From Actinophytocola sp. (GTDB taxonomy: Bacteria; Actinomycetota; Actinomycetes; Mycobacteriales; Pseudonocardiaceae), in assembly GCA_009377395.1 (NCBI GenBank), contig WHUB01000047.1, forward strand, positions 1 through 33,600: a DNA stretch of 33,600 nt, in the 5' to 3' direction. The notes beneath the pieces were generated by a model. The model was not told the DNA's origin, made no database searches, and was given only the letters and a program-made list of their open reading frames with translations. Positions 15,570-24,242 of this stretch are shown in pieces. Every line of letters begins with the position of its first letter. The stretch's first letter is position 1. The position numbers were made by a program, and so were the translations under genes.

Positions 15570-16493
15570 CTAGTCCGTTCGATGTCGATTGAGAGCCACG
15601 TCACAACTGCGGGTCGTCTGTGCCGCGAGCAGGAGGTCACAGACGTCGATCAGCCGTTGCCGCAGCGGCGCGGCGCGCCGGGTGAAGTCGGCCTGCGCGC
15701 GGGCGTAGTGCGCCCTGCCCGCCGCCGTCTCGATCGCGACCGCCGGGTAGCCGTAGCCGGACAGGTCGTACGGGCTCGCCCGCATGTCCAGCTCCCTGAT
15801 CTCGGCGGCGAGCTCGAAACAGTCGGCGACCAGCTCGGCGGACAGGTACGGGTACAGCTTGTACGCCCACTTGTAGAGATCCATGTTGGCGTGCAGGCAG
15901 CCCGGTTGCTCGTGCTCGCGCTGCGTCTCGCGGGTAGGCGCGAGCGCGTTGCGCGGCGTCGCCGGTTCGGTGAAGAACCGGAACGCGTCGTAGTGGCTGC
16001 ACCGGATGTCGAGCGCCTCGACCACGTCGTCGGTGGCGGCGGCGCCGAGCCGCAGCGGCACCCCGGCATGACGGACCTCGTCGTCGGGCAGCCGGTAGAC
16101 CATCGCCCACTCGTGCAGCCCGAAGCAGTTCAGCCGCGCCGGGCGATCGGCCGTCGCGGCCAGCAGCGAGCGGATGAACCGCAGCGTGCCGAGCCGGTTC
16201 TCGGTGAGCCCGGTCAGGTCGAGCCGCACGCCGTCCTCGGTGGCGACGTACTCGCCGCGCCGCAGGAACCGCCGGGCGGCGTCCCCGGCGAGCACCCGCG
16301 ACGGTCCCGGGTGCCAGCGCTCCAGCAGCGACGGCCGGTGCGAGTAGTAGGTGAACAGGAAGTCGAACACCGGATGCGGCTCGCCGCGTGCCTTGCGTTC
16401 GCGGTGCGGCCCGGTCCAGACCCGCATCCGGTCACGGTGCGCGGCCGCCATCGGCTGCCACTCGTGTTCGGCGAGCAGTTCCGTGCCGGTCAT
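15570..16493 (-). CDS. Conserved actinobacterial protein, usually labelled 3-methyladenine DNA glycosylase
   Basis: This 307-residue protein has conserved-looking blocks HPVFDFLFTYYSHRPSLLER, LNCFGLHEWAMVYRL, HANMDLYKWAYKLYPYLSAE and DLSGYGYPAVAIE. I recognise it as a family often annotated as 3-methyladenine DNA glycosylase, but no helix-hairpin-helix or other glycosylase motif is visible, so that name should be treated with caution. The ATG at 16493 overlaps the stop of the upstream CNNM/CBS gene (ATGA) and has AGGA before it, so it is the last gene of a three-gene operon. A longer reading frame to 17150 only shadows the neighbouring gene. Confidence 0.72.
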   Translation of the reverse strand: MTGTELLAEHEWQPMAAAHRDRMRVWTGPHRERKARGEPHPVFDFLFTYYSHRPSLLERWHPGPSRVLAGDAARRFLRRGEYVATEDGVRLDLTGLTENRLGTLRFIRSLLAATADRPARLNCFGLHEWAMVYRLPDDEVRHAGVPLRLGAAATDDVVEALDIRCSHYDAFRFFTEPATPRNALAPTRETQREHEQPGCLHANMDLYKWAYKLYPYLSAELVADCFELAAEIRELDMRASPYDLSGYGYPAVAIETAAGRAHYARAQADFTRRAAPLRQRLIDVCDLLLAAQTTRSCDVALNRHRTD

Positions 16494-17566
16494 ACCGTCC
16501 TGGGGTAGGGCCTGCGGCCGATCGTGACGTGGGTGCCGTCGCGGACCGTGCCGACGTACTCCTCCAGCATGTCCTCGAGCGCGACGACGCCGACCACGCT
16601 GCCGTCGGCGCCGACGGCGGTGGCGAGGTGACTGCCCTCGGCGCGCATCACCGACAGCGCCTGGTCCAGCCTCGCGTCGGCGCGCAAGGTCGTCAGTCGT
16701 CGCAGCTTCTGCGTCGGCACCTCGGTGTCGGGGGTGGCGTTGGCCAGGTCGAGCACGTCCTTGACGTGGATGTAGCCGATCAGCTCGCCGGTGTCCAGCT
16801 TGATCGGGAACCGGGAGAACCCGGTGGAGGACACCGCGCGCTCGACGTCGCCGACGGTCGCGCCGCGGGGCAGCGTCGTGAGCTGCGCCGACGGCACCAG
16901 CACGTCGGCGACCGACTTGCCCGCCGAGGACAGCGCCTGGCTGAGCCTGCGGTGCTCGGAGCGTTCCAGCAGCCCCTCCCGGCGCGACTCGCTGAGCAGC
17001 TCGGCCAGCTCCTGCGAGGTGTAGGCGGTCTCGAGCTCGGCCTTCGGGGTGACGCGCACCAGCCGCAGCAGCGAGTTGGCCACGAAGTTGAGCAACCCGA
17101 TGAACGGCCGCGCGAGCTTCACCCAGCCGACGTGGACCGGCACCAGCCACAGCGCCAGCCGCTCCGGCTCGGCGATCGCCAGGTTCTTCGGCACCATCTC
17201 GCCGATCAGCACGTGCAGCAGGGTCATCGCGGCGAGCGCGACGGCGAACGCGATGGTGTGCACCACGTAGTCGGGCACGTCGAACCCGAGGGCGCCCACC
17301 GCGAGCTCGAGCTGGTGCGCGATCGCGGGTTCGCCGACGGTGAGCAGCAGCAGCGAGCAGATGGTGATGCCGAGCTGCGCGCCCGCGAGCATCAGCGAGA
17401 CGTTCTTGCTCGCGTTGATCACGATCCGGGCCCGCTGGGTGCCCTGCTCGAGCAGCGCTTCCAGCCGGTCCCGGCGGGAGGAGATCAGCGCGAACTCGGC
17501 GCCGACGAAGAACGCGTTCGCCATCAGCAGCAGCACGATCAGCAGCACCGCGACCAGGTCGTTCAT
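16490..17566 (-). CDS. CNNM/CBS-pair membrane protein (short form)
   Basis: This 358-residue protein has an N-terminal DUF21 membrane domain with about three to four helices (LVAVLLIVLLLMANAFFVGA, GAQLGITICSLLLLTVGE, LIGEMVPKNLAIAEPERLAL) and then a CBS pair ending in VVGVVALEDMLEEYVGTVRD. It lacks the C-terminal CorC/HlyC domain found in its neighbour. The family is linked to Mg2+ or other cation transport and is often mislabelled hemolysin. It starts at 17566 with GAGGAGG seven bases upstream, overlaps the preceding gene by four bases (ATGA), and pairs with it as Rv1841c/Rv1842c do. The two may form a heterodimer. Confidence 0.9.
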   Translation of the reverse strand: MNDLVAVLLIVLLLMANAFFVGAEFALISSRRDRLEALLEQGTQRARIVINASKNVSLMLAGAQLGITICSLLLLTVGEPAIAHQLELAVGALGFDVPDYVVHTIAFAVALAAMTLLHVLIGEMVPKNLAIAEPERLALWLVPVHVGWVKLARPFIGLLNFVANSLLRLVRVTPKAELETAYTSQELAELLSESRREGLLERSEHRRLSQALSSAGKSVADVLVPSAQLTTLPRGATVGDVERAVSSTGFSRFPIKLDTGELIGYIHVKDVLDLANATPDTEVPTQKLRRLTTLRADARLDQALSVMRAEGSHLATAVGADGSVVGVVALEDMLEEYVGTVRDGTHVTIGRRPYPRTV

Positions 17567-18903
17567 CGCTGCGCCTCCTCGCGTGCGGGGTCGACGCCGT
17601 TCAGCCGGTGCACGGTCAGCCCCGCGATGCGGTGGCGGTCCATCGTGGTGACGGTGAGCCGCCAGCCGTCGACGTCGACGTACTCGCCCTGCGCGGGGAT
17701 CTCGCCGAGCCGGGTCAGCACCAGCCCGGCGACGGTCTCGTAGTCGCCCTCCGGCATCTCGAACCCGGTCGCCTCGGCGAGCTCGTCCGGCCGCAGCTGC
17801 CCCGAGACCAGCCAGCTGTCCTCGTCGAGCCGTTGCGAGGACGGCGCCTCGGCGACGTCGTGCTCGTCGCGCACGTCGCCGACGATCTCCTCGACGACGT
17901 CCTCCAGCGTGACGAGTCCGGCCGTGCCGCCGTACTCGTCGACGACGATGGCGAGCTGGAAGCTGGAGTCGCGCAGCCGGTTCAGCAGCGCGTCGCCCGG
18001 CAGCGACTCCGGCACCGTCGGCACCGGCCGCATCAGCGCCCCGGCCTTGACCTGGTCGCGGTCGGCCACCGGCACCGTGAACGCTTGCTTGATGTGCACC
18101 GCGCCGCCGATGTCGTCGAGGTCCTCGCGGTAGACGGGGAAGCGGGAGTAGCCGGTCTCCCTGGCGAGCGAGAGGAGTTGGTTCACCGAGTTGTCCGCCG
18201 ACAGCGAGGCGATCCGCACCCGAGGAGTCATCAGCTCGTCGGCGGTGCGGTCGCCGAACCGCAGCGACTTGTCGAGCAGGGCCGCGGTCTCGGAGTCCAG
18301 CGTGCCGCGCGCCGCGCTCGACCGCACGATCAGGCCGAGCTCCTGCGGTGACCGGGCCGAGCGCAGCTCCTCGGCCGGTTCGACGCCGAACCTGCGCACC
18401 ACCCAGTTGGCGCTGTTGTTCATCAGCCGGATCAGCCAGCCGAAAAGCGCGGAGAAGCGGGCGTGGTACCCGACCACCGCCCGCGCCGTCGCCAGCGGCC
18501 GGGCGACGGCGAGGTTTTTCGGCACCATCTCGCCGATGACCATGGACAGCGAGGTCGCGATGAGCAGCGCGAGGGTGAGCGAGGTCGCGTGCGCCGCCGC
18601 GGCGCTGAGACCGGCAACCGCGAGCAGCGGGGCCAGCAGGTCGCCGATGATGGGCTCGGCGAGATACCCGCTGATCAGCGTGGTGATGGTGATGGCGATC
18701 TGGGCGCCGGAGAGCTGCATCGACAGCGTCCGGTGCGCCTTGAGCACGGTCCTCGACCTGCGGTCACCGACCTGACGCACGTTGGCGTCGACGGTGCTGC
18801 GCTCCAGCGCGGTGAGGGAGAACTCGGCGGCGACCGCGAGACCGGTGCCGACGGTGAGCAGCAGGAAGAGAAGGATGCCGCCGACGGTGAGTAAGGCGTC
18901 CAT
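17563..18903 (-). CDS. CNNM/CBS-pair membrane protein with CorC/HlyC domain
   Basis: This 446-residue protein has a DUF21 membrane domain at residues about 1-200, including SGAQIAITITTLISGYLAEP and IGEMVPKNLAVARPLA. A CBS pair follows (MTPRVRIASLSADNSVNQLL, VVDEYGGTAGLVTLEDVVEE), then a C-terminal CorC/HlyC transporter-associated domain (SQRLDEDSWLVSGQLRPDEL). The architecture matches CorC/CNNM magnesium transport proteins. It leads the operon that continues into the short paralogue and the glycosylase-labelled gene. The start is an ATG at 18903 without a strong ribosome-binding site. Confidence 0.92.
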   Translation of the reverse strand: MDALLTVGGILLFLLLTVGTGLAVAAEFSLTALERSTVDANVRQVGDRRSRTVLKAHRTLSMQLSGAQIAITITTLISGYLAEPIIGDLLAPLLAVAGLSAAAAHATSLTLALLIATSLSMVIGEMVPKNLAVARPLATARAVVGYHARFSALFGWLIRLMNNSANWVVRRFGVEPAEELRSARSPQELGLIVRSSAARGTLDSETAALLDKSLRFGDRTADELMTPRVRIASLSADNSVNQLLSLARETGYSRFPVYREDLDDIGGAVHIKQAFTVPVADRDQVKAGALMRPVPTVPESLPGDALLNRLRDSSFQLAIVVDEYGGTAGLVTLEDVVEEIVGDVRDEHDVAEAPSSQRLDEDSWLVSGQLRPDELAEATGFEMPEGDYETVAGLVLTRLGEIPAQGEYVDVDGWRLTVTTMDRHRIAGLTVHRLNGVDPAREEAQR

Positions 18904-19136
18904 CAGTCAGCACCCCGGGAAGGGGCAGAGCAGGCCGCTTCGGGTTCGCCGGGCGCCAAGCCCGGCTCGATACTGTCACCCGATGACTGCGCATCGCGCA
19001 CGGGAAACGACTCACTCCTCGTGAAGCTCGGTAGGTAGTTGGGCCCAGGCGCGTATCACGGTACGCCGTGCCACACCTTCAGGGTACTTCCTCCGGATTT
19101 CGGACGGATAGCGGATTGCGCAGGGCAGCGGTGCGC
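18904..19136. other. Intergenic region upstream of the CNNM operon
   Basis: This 233-base gap lies between the CNNM operon start and the TetR stop. It contains a small hairpin, GCCGGGC (18948-18954) with GCCCGGC (18960-18966), in what would be the operon leader. I see no convincing gene in it and no clear promoter. Confidence 0.4.
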
Positions 19137-19721
19137 TCAGTCGGCCTGGCTCTGGTGCCGCCGGGTCGTCTCCTCGACGAGATCGAGCACCGGCTCGAGG
19201 TCGTCGGCAGGCAGTCCCATGGCCAGGTGCGAGACCAGGCCCTCGAGCACCAGCTCGAGGAACGACGTCAGCACGTCGACGTCGACGTCCTGCCGGAGCT
19301 GGCCCGCCTCGCGGCGGCGCAGCAGCCGGTTGCGGGTCGCGATGGTGAGCTGCTGCGAGCGCTCGGCCCAGCGGCGCCGGAAGTCCGGGTCGGTGCGCAG
19401 TCGCCGCGACACCTCGAGGCGGGTGCCGAGCCAGTCGGCGGGGTGCTCGCTGTTCCCGGCGAGCAGCTGGCGCATCACCTGCACCAGGCCCTGCTCGGCG
19501 ACGACGTCGGCCATGCGAGCGGCGTCGTCCTCGGCCAGCGCGAGGAACAGCGACTCCTTGTCCTTGAAGTGGTGGAAGATCGCACCGCGGGAGAGGCCGA
19601 CCGTCTCCTCCAGCCGCCGCACGGTCGCGCCCTCGTAGCCGTGGCGCGCGAAGCAGACGCGGGCGCCGTCGAGGATCTGCCTGCGGCGGGCGTCGAGATG
19701 GTGCTGGCTGACCCTGGGCAC
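19137..19721 (-). CDS. acnR: TetR-family regulator of the AcnR type
   Basis: This 194-residue protein has the TetR DNA-binding domain ILDGARVCFARHGYEGATVR, RLEETVGLSRGAIFHHFKDK, ESLFLALAEDDAARMADVVA. It closely resembles Corynebacterium AcnR, the repressor of aconitase (acn), over its full length, including the C-terminal VLDLVEETTRR. AcnR responds to citrate and iron in that genus. Here no aconitase gene is next to it. A 16-bp site matching the AcnR motif lies 37 bases upstream of the GTG start at 19721, so autoregulation is likely. The symbol is by similarity. Confidence 0.83.
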   Translation of the reverse strand: MPRVSQHHLDARRRQILDGARVCFARHGYEGATVRRLEETVGLSRGAIFHHFKDKESLFLALAEDDAARMADVVAEQGLVQVMRQLLAGNSEHPADWLGTRLEVSRRLRTDPDFRRRWAERSQQLTIATRNRLLRRREAGQLRQDVDVDVLTSFLELVLEGLVSHLAMGLPADDLEPVLDLVEETTRRHQSQAD

Positions 19722-19757
19722 CCTGCGATCCTGTCATCGGGGTAGGCCGGACGCAAT

Positions 19758-19773
19758 CCGTACGTACGTACTG
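19758..19773. promoter_or_regulatory. AcnR-like operator
   Basis: On the minus strand this reads CAGTACGTACGTACGG. The AcnR motif described for Corynebacterium, CAGNACnnncGTACTG, is matched at all defined positions but one. It lies upstream of the AcnR-like gene and downstream of the LuxR-type gene. Confidence 0.7.
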
Positions 19774-19808
19774 TGACGTGCGTCGTTGGGTCGGGTGACA
19801 CGAGATCG

Positions 19809-22597
19809 TCATGTTCTGTTACGGGCTACCCAGGCGGCGATCTGGGCCCGGTTGCCGAAGCCGAGCTTGGTCAGAATGTGCTGGACGTGGTTCTCGGCGG
19901 TGCGCTCGGAGATGTGCGCGCTCGCCGCGATCTGCCGGTTGGTCAGGCCCTGCGCGACGAGCGCGGCGATCTCCCGTTCCCGGCGGGTCAGCGGCCCCGG
20001 CGCTGACCCGGCCAGCGTGGCCGCGAGCTGCTCGGCGCGGCCGAGCAGCGGCGCCATGCCGAGCGCCCGGGCGGCGCTGGCCGCCTGTGCGGCCAGCGCC
20101 GCCGCCTCGTCGCGGTCGCCGGGACGGCGACGGCGGGCCAGGGTGCTGGCGAGGTCGTAGCGGGCGGCGGCAGCGAACGGCGGCGAGCCGACCCGCTCGT
20201 TGACGTCGATCGCCCGCCGCAGATGCCGAACGCCCTCGTCCAGCCGCCCGAGCGCGGCGGCAGCGACGCCGAGCGGGCCATGCACGGACCCGGCCGTCGC
20301 GATCACCCCGGCACCACAGCAGAACAGCTCGGCGTACGGCGCGAGCGTGCGGTACGCGGCGTCCAGCAGCGGCCGGTCCTCGAAGGCCTCGGCGAGCTCG
20401 ATCAGCCCGGACCCGGCCGACATCACGAGAAACCCGGGCAGCTCCTCGATCGCCGGGGCAAGCGCGTACGCGCGCCGCGCCTCGTCCTCGCGACCGGCGT
20501 ACCAGTGGACCATGGCCATCATTCCCTGGAGCGGCCGGACGTGTTCCCAGCCGTCGAGCACCTGCGTTTCCGAGACCTCGGCGAAGCCGGTCATCGTGCC
20601 GAGCAACGCCAGAAACCCCTGCGACGGCAACAGCGCCCCGGGGTGAGCGCCGCGCCGGGCGAGCGCCAAGGCCCGATCGCCGTACGAGCGTGCCTCGCCG
20701 AACCGGCCTCGGGCGAACGCGATCGCGCCCTGGCAGCGCAGCAGGTGCCAGCGGGCGAGCGGCAGCCGCAGCCGCTCCACCACGGTCGTGAGCGGGCCGA
20801 GCAGGGACTCGGCGCCGTCCAGGTCGCCGAGCTGCATCAGCGCGTCGAACCGCCAGAGCCTGCCCCACATCTCGGCGGTGTCGTCGCGGTCGGCGACGCC
20901 GTACTCGACGAACCGGGCACCGAGTTCCAGCCGCTCGTGCACACCGTCCGGGCCGCTGACCGCCAGCTGCCGGGCGTGCAGCGCGCTGCGCAGCGCGACA
21001 CGGTCGGCGAGCCGTTCCGCCATGGCCAGCGCCGCCTGCGACAGGTCACTCACGCCAGTAGGCGTTTCCGACGCCTGGTAGCCGGAGATCAGCCGATCCA
21101 CCGAGAGCTGGGCGAGCAACCTGACGCGCAGCACCGAGTCGTCCGCAGGCAGCAGCGCCAGCGCGTCCTCACACAGCAGGCGTTCCTCGGCCGACCAGGT
21201 GAGATCGTTCATGCCCTCCATGACGAGCACCGCCCGCGCCAGCAGCGCGCCGTCGGCGAGACTCCGGGCGAAGTGCGCGGCCTTGCCGACGGATTCGCGG
21301 GCGGCGTCCATCTGGTAGGCGTGCAGCTGCGCGGTCGCGCGGGCGGTCAGCAGCTCGCAGCGGCGCGCCGGGTCCTCCGCCACCTCGGCCGCGCGGCGAT
21401 ACAGCTCGGCCCCCTCGTCCCACGCGCACTGGCCCGATGCCTCCCCCGCGGCCCGCTCGGCCCACACCACCGCCTGCGCCGCGTCACCGAGCGGCAGCGA
21501 CTCGAGCCAGTGATGCGCCAGTTCGGCCGGCCGCGCCTCCGGGTTCGGCTGCCGCAGCAGGTGCTCGGCCATCCGGCGATGCACCTCGAGCCGGGTCGCG
21601 CGGGACGCCTCCGACCGGGCGGCGTCACGCACCAGGTCGTGCACGAACTCCCACCGCTCGGCGTGCAGCACCCCGGCAGCGGCGGCCTCGTCGAGCGCGG
21701 CAAGCACGTTCGCGGCGTCTCGGCCGGTGACGTGGGCGAGGCCGGTGACGTCGACGGTGGTGCCGAGGATCGCGGCGGTGGTCACGACCGTCCTGGCGTG
21801 CTCGCCGAGCGCGGCCAGCCTGCTGCGCACCGCGTCGCGCACACCGTCCGGCAGCACCTCGGCGAGGTCCGGCGGTCCGGGCTGGCGCAGCGCGCCCGCC
21901 AGCTCCGCGACGAAGAACGGATTGCCCTGGCTGCGCCTGCTCACCGCGGCCGCCTGCTCGGCGGGCACGGGCGTGCCGGTGACAGCGGCGAGCTGCTCGG
22001 CCACCTGCGCCTCGGTCAGCCCGACCAGCCGCAGCCGGGCGACCGGTGGCTCCCGCGCCAGCTCGCCGAGCGCCTGGCGCAGCGCGTGCCGGTTGCCGGT
22101 CTCGGTGTCCCGGTAGGTGGCCACGACGGCGATCGGGGCGGTGCCGATGACGCGCACCAGGTGCACCAGCAGCCGCAACGACGACGCGTCCGCCCACTGC
22201 AGGTCGTCCAGCACGAGCAGCAGGCCGGTGCCGGTAGCGGCGGACACCAGATGTGCGGTCACCGCCTCGAACAGCAGGAACCGCTCCTGCGCCCGCAGCT
22301 CCGACGAGGCCGGGCCGGGCTGGGCTTCGCTCGCGGCCAGCCGTGGCCACGATCGCCGTCAGCGGCGAGCGACCGGATGGCCAGCCGGAACGGCCAGAAC
22401 GGCGGGCTGCCGTCGTCGTCGACGGCGCGTCCCCACGCCCTGCTCATGCCGAGGGTCGTCGCGATCCGGGCCGCCTCCTCGGCGAGCCGGGTCTTGCCGA
22501 TACCCGGCTCGCCCGCGATCAGCACGACCTGACCCCGGCCATCCCGGGCAGTGGTCAGCGCGGCGCCGAGCCGATCACATTCGTGCTCGCGCCCCAC
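19809..22597 (-). pseudogene. LuxR-family ATPase regulator, split by a frameshift
   Basis: The gene would encode about 930 residues of the large LuxR/MalT-like class. The first frame starts at a GTG (22597) with VGREHECDRL and has a Walker A, GEPGIGKTRLAEEAA. The second frame supplies Walker B, LLLVLDDLQWADASS, a long helical-repeat region and a C-terminal LuxR helix-turn-helix, LTRREREIAALVAQGLTNRQ, IAASAHISERTAENHVQHIL. The frames join near 22340-22358: IRSLAADGD is in the first frame and WPRLAASEAQ continues in the second. The second frame is blocked upstream by a stop at 22359-22361. A single missing base would explain this. It could be a real inactivation or a sequencing error, since the rest is intact. 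Confidence 0.82.
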
Positions 22598-22613
22598 CAG
22601 GGTCGTGGTGTGT

Positions 22614-22629
22614 GTCGTCGTACGACGAC
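22614..22629. promoter_or_regulatory. 16-bp palindrome upstream of the LuxR-type gene
   Basis: GTCGTCGTACGACGAC is a perfect palindrome 17 bases before the GTG start. It overlaps a TAGAGT -10-like element (22628-22633 on the minus strand) and the expected transcription start. It is a candidate operator. Confidence 0.45.
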
Positions 22630-22659
22630 TCTAATCCGAAATGGTCACTTTGGGGGTTA

Positions 22660-23424
22660 TTACCAGGCGCGGCCGACGGTGTAGTCGTCGTCCCAGATGC
22701 TGTCCTTGTGGACGTCCTGGCTTTCCTGCGGCGCGGTCCAGATCTTTCCGTCGCCCGCGTAGATGGCGACGTGGTAGACGTCCCCGCCGTCGTCGAAGAA
22801 GATCAGGTCGCCCGGCTTCTTCTCGTCGGGGGACACGTATTGGACGGCGTCGCGCTGGGCGCTCGACGTCCGGGGCAGCTCGATGCCGACCTGCTCGTGC
22901 ACGTACTGCGTCAGCCCGGAGCAGTCGAAGCTGTTGGGGCCGTCGGCGCCGTACTCGTACTCCTCGCCTGCCTGCGCGGCGGCGGTCCGCACGATGCGTT
23001 CGTTGATCGACTGCTTCACCGCCACATGCTGGACGGCAGAGCTGTCGCCCTCGCGCAGCGTGTCGCCGTTGTAGGTCAGCCGCCAGTCGGCCGCCCGCTG
23101 GATGCTGACCGAGAAGCTGACGTCGCCCTGCGAGTCGGTCTGTTCGGTCTCCACCTGCGACCAGCCCGAACCGGTGCTGCGTTCGAGGTACACCGGCTCG
23201 TCCGCCACCGGCTGATCGGCCACTCCGGTGAGTGTCCCGGAGAAGGTGACCGTCTTGTCTTCCTCGACGCGCTGTGGCACGTCGTTGAGGCTCTGGTGGG
23301 TTGACGTCCCTGCCGACGCGGTTCCGTCGAGGCCGATCAGGGTAGCCGTTGAGGCGGCGGTGACCAGCGCGGTCGCGCCGAGCCGCCGCACCAGGGCGGT
23401 GCGTCTCCACGGTGATGTGGACAC
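22660..23424 (-). CDS. Exported NlpC/P60 cell-wall hydrolase
   Basis: This 254-residue secreted protein starts with an Arg-rich signal peptide (STSPWRRTALVRRLGATALV, cleavage near GTASAG). A beta-sandwich-like domain at about 40-130 follows (DKTVTFSGTLTGVADQPVAD). A C-terminal NlpC/P60 domain has the catalytic Cys in NSFDCSGLTQYVHEQVGIEL and the His in DVYHVAIYAGDGKIW. Such enzymes cut peptide bonds in peptidoglycan stems. The GTG at 23424 is chosen because GGAGGA lies just upstream. An ATG at 23448 is less likely. I looked for a c-di-AMP riboswitch in the leader, as some actinobacterial hydrolase genes have one, and did not see its core. Confidence 0.9.
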   Translation of the reverse strand: MSTSPWRRTALVRRLGATALVTAASTATLIGLDGTASAGTSTHQSLNDVPQRVEEDKTVTFSGTLTGVADQPVADEPVYLERSTGSGWSQVETEQTDSQGDVSFSVSIQRAADWRLTYNGDTLREGDSSAVQHVAVKQSINERIVRTAAAQAGEEYEYGADGPNSFDCSGLTQYVHEQVGIELPRTSSAQRDAVQYVSPDEKKPGDLIFFDDGGDVYHVAIYAGDGKIWTAPQESQDVHKDSIWDDDYTVGRAW

Positions 23425-23633
23425 GTGCGTCCTCCAGACATTTGGCATGTGTCACATTGGGTGTTTGCCGGTCAATCTCTGCGAACCGGCCTCGACGACG
23501 GTAAGCACACGATCGAGCTTGATCGCACGTTCGGGTGCGGTGTCTCACAACTCACCGTGATCAAGACATACCGCGCGGAAGTACCCGGTCGCAGCGGGTT
23601 ACGTCCGGCTGAACGAGGGATGGCGACGCGGGT
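23425..23633. other. Leader region of the NlpC/P60 gene
   Basis: This 209-base gap has one small hairpin, GCCGGT (23467-23472) with ACCGGC (23485-23490). TTGACC occurs on the minus strand and could be a -35, without a convincing -10. I see no gene in it. Confidence 0.3.
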
Positions 23634-24119
23634 TCACGACGCGATGCGGCGGCCGTAGCCGGGCCGGTGCGACTGGTCGATGCCGTGCTCGGCCCAGCTG
23701 TAGAGGTGGATCTCCAGCCCGTCGGGATCGTCGAACACCAGCAGCCAGCCGATGCTGGCCTCGATGACGGGGGAGTGGCGGACGCCGAGCGTGTCGAGGT
23801 GGGCGGCCCATTCCTCGATGTGGGCGCGATCGCGCGCGCCGAAGCCGACGGGGTCGAAGTTCCGGCAGCCCTCGGCCGCGCGCGGGTTCACCCGCAGGGC
23901 CAGCAGGCAGCCCAGCCCGGGCACCTCACCGGCGACACCCTGGACGACGCCGTCGGCGTCGGGGAACTCGACCGTGGTGCGGAAACCGAAGACCTTGCCG
24001 TACCAGTCGACGGCGCGGTCGAGGTCGGTGACCGGGATCTTCACGTGATGGACGTTGGCCAGGTGCGGGCGCGACAGGCCACCGGACTCGGTGGCGGTCG
24101 CGCTGGATGTGGTCGTCAT
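23634..24119 (-). CDS. VOC-superfamily protein (glyoxalase/bleomycin-resistance fold)
   Basis: This protein is about 161 residues with the VOC pattern. It opens with ANVHHVKIPVTDLDRAVDWY, which includes the metal-ligand His, and closes with WLLVFDDPDGLEIHLYSWAE, which includes the late Glu ligand. Members include lyases, dioxygenases and antibiotic-binding proteins, and the substrate is not evident. The ATG at 24119 gives a normal length. A longer frame to 24164 adds an unlikely Arg/Pro-rich start. No ribosome-binding site is seen, but GATGCT ends six bases before the ATG. Confidence 0.85.
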   Translation of the reverse strand: MTTTSSATATESGGLSRPHLANVHHVKIPVTDLDRAVDWYGKVFGFRTTVEFPDADGVVQGVAGEVPGLGCLLALRVNPRAAEGCRNFDPVGFGARDRAHIEEWAAHLDTLGVRHSPVIEASIGWLLVFDDPDGLEIHLYSWAEHGIDQSHRPGYGRRIAS

Positions 24120-24242
24120 GCCAGGAGCATCCGCCCGCCGGGGCGGCGGACGCGTCCGTGGCATTACTCAATCGCGATACTCATTCAACCCGCCGCACCG
24201 GCCGCGCCGCCCCCGTCCCACGGCGCGACCAGCGCGTCACGG

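Noticed and set aside
15570..17150. Extension of the glycosylase-labelled gene to 526 codons
   Set aside because: The extra part lies over the CNNM/CBS gene in another frame. The ATG at 16493 has a ribosome-binding site and a coupling overlap.
20223..22532. A 769-codon plus-strand frame opposite the LuxR-type gene
   Set aside because: The minus strand has Walker A, Walker B and a LuxR helix-turn-helix. The plus frame shows no recognisable domain.
23425..23633. A c-di-AMP (ydaO-type) riboswitch before the NlpC/P60 gene
   Set aside because: The expected conserved core strings were not found on the minus strand. Only a small unrelated hairpin is present.
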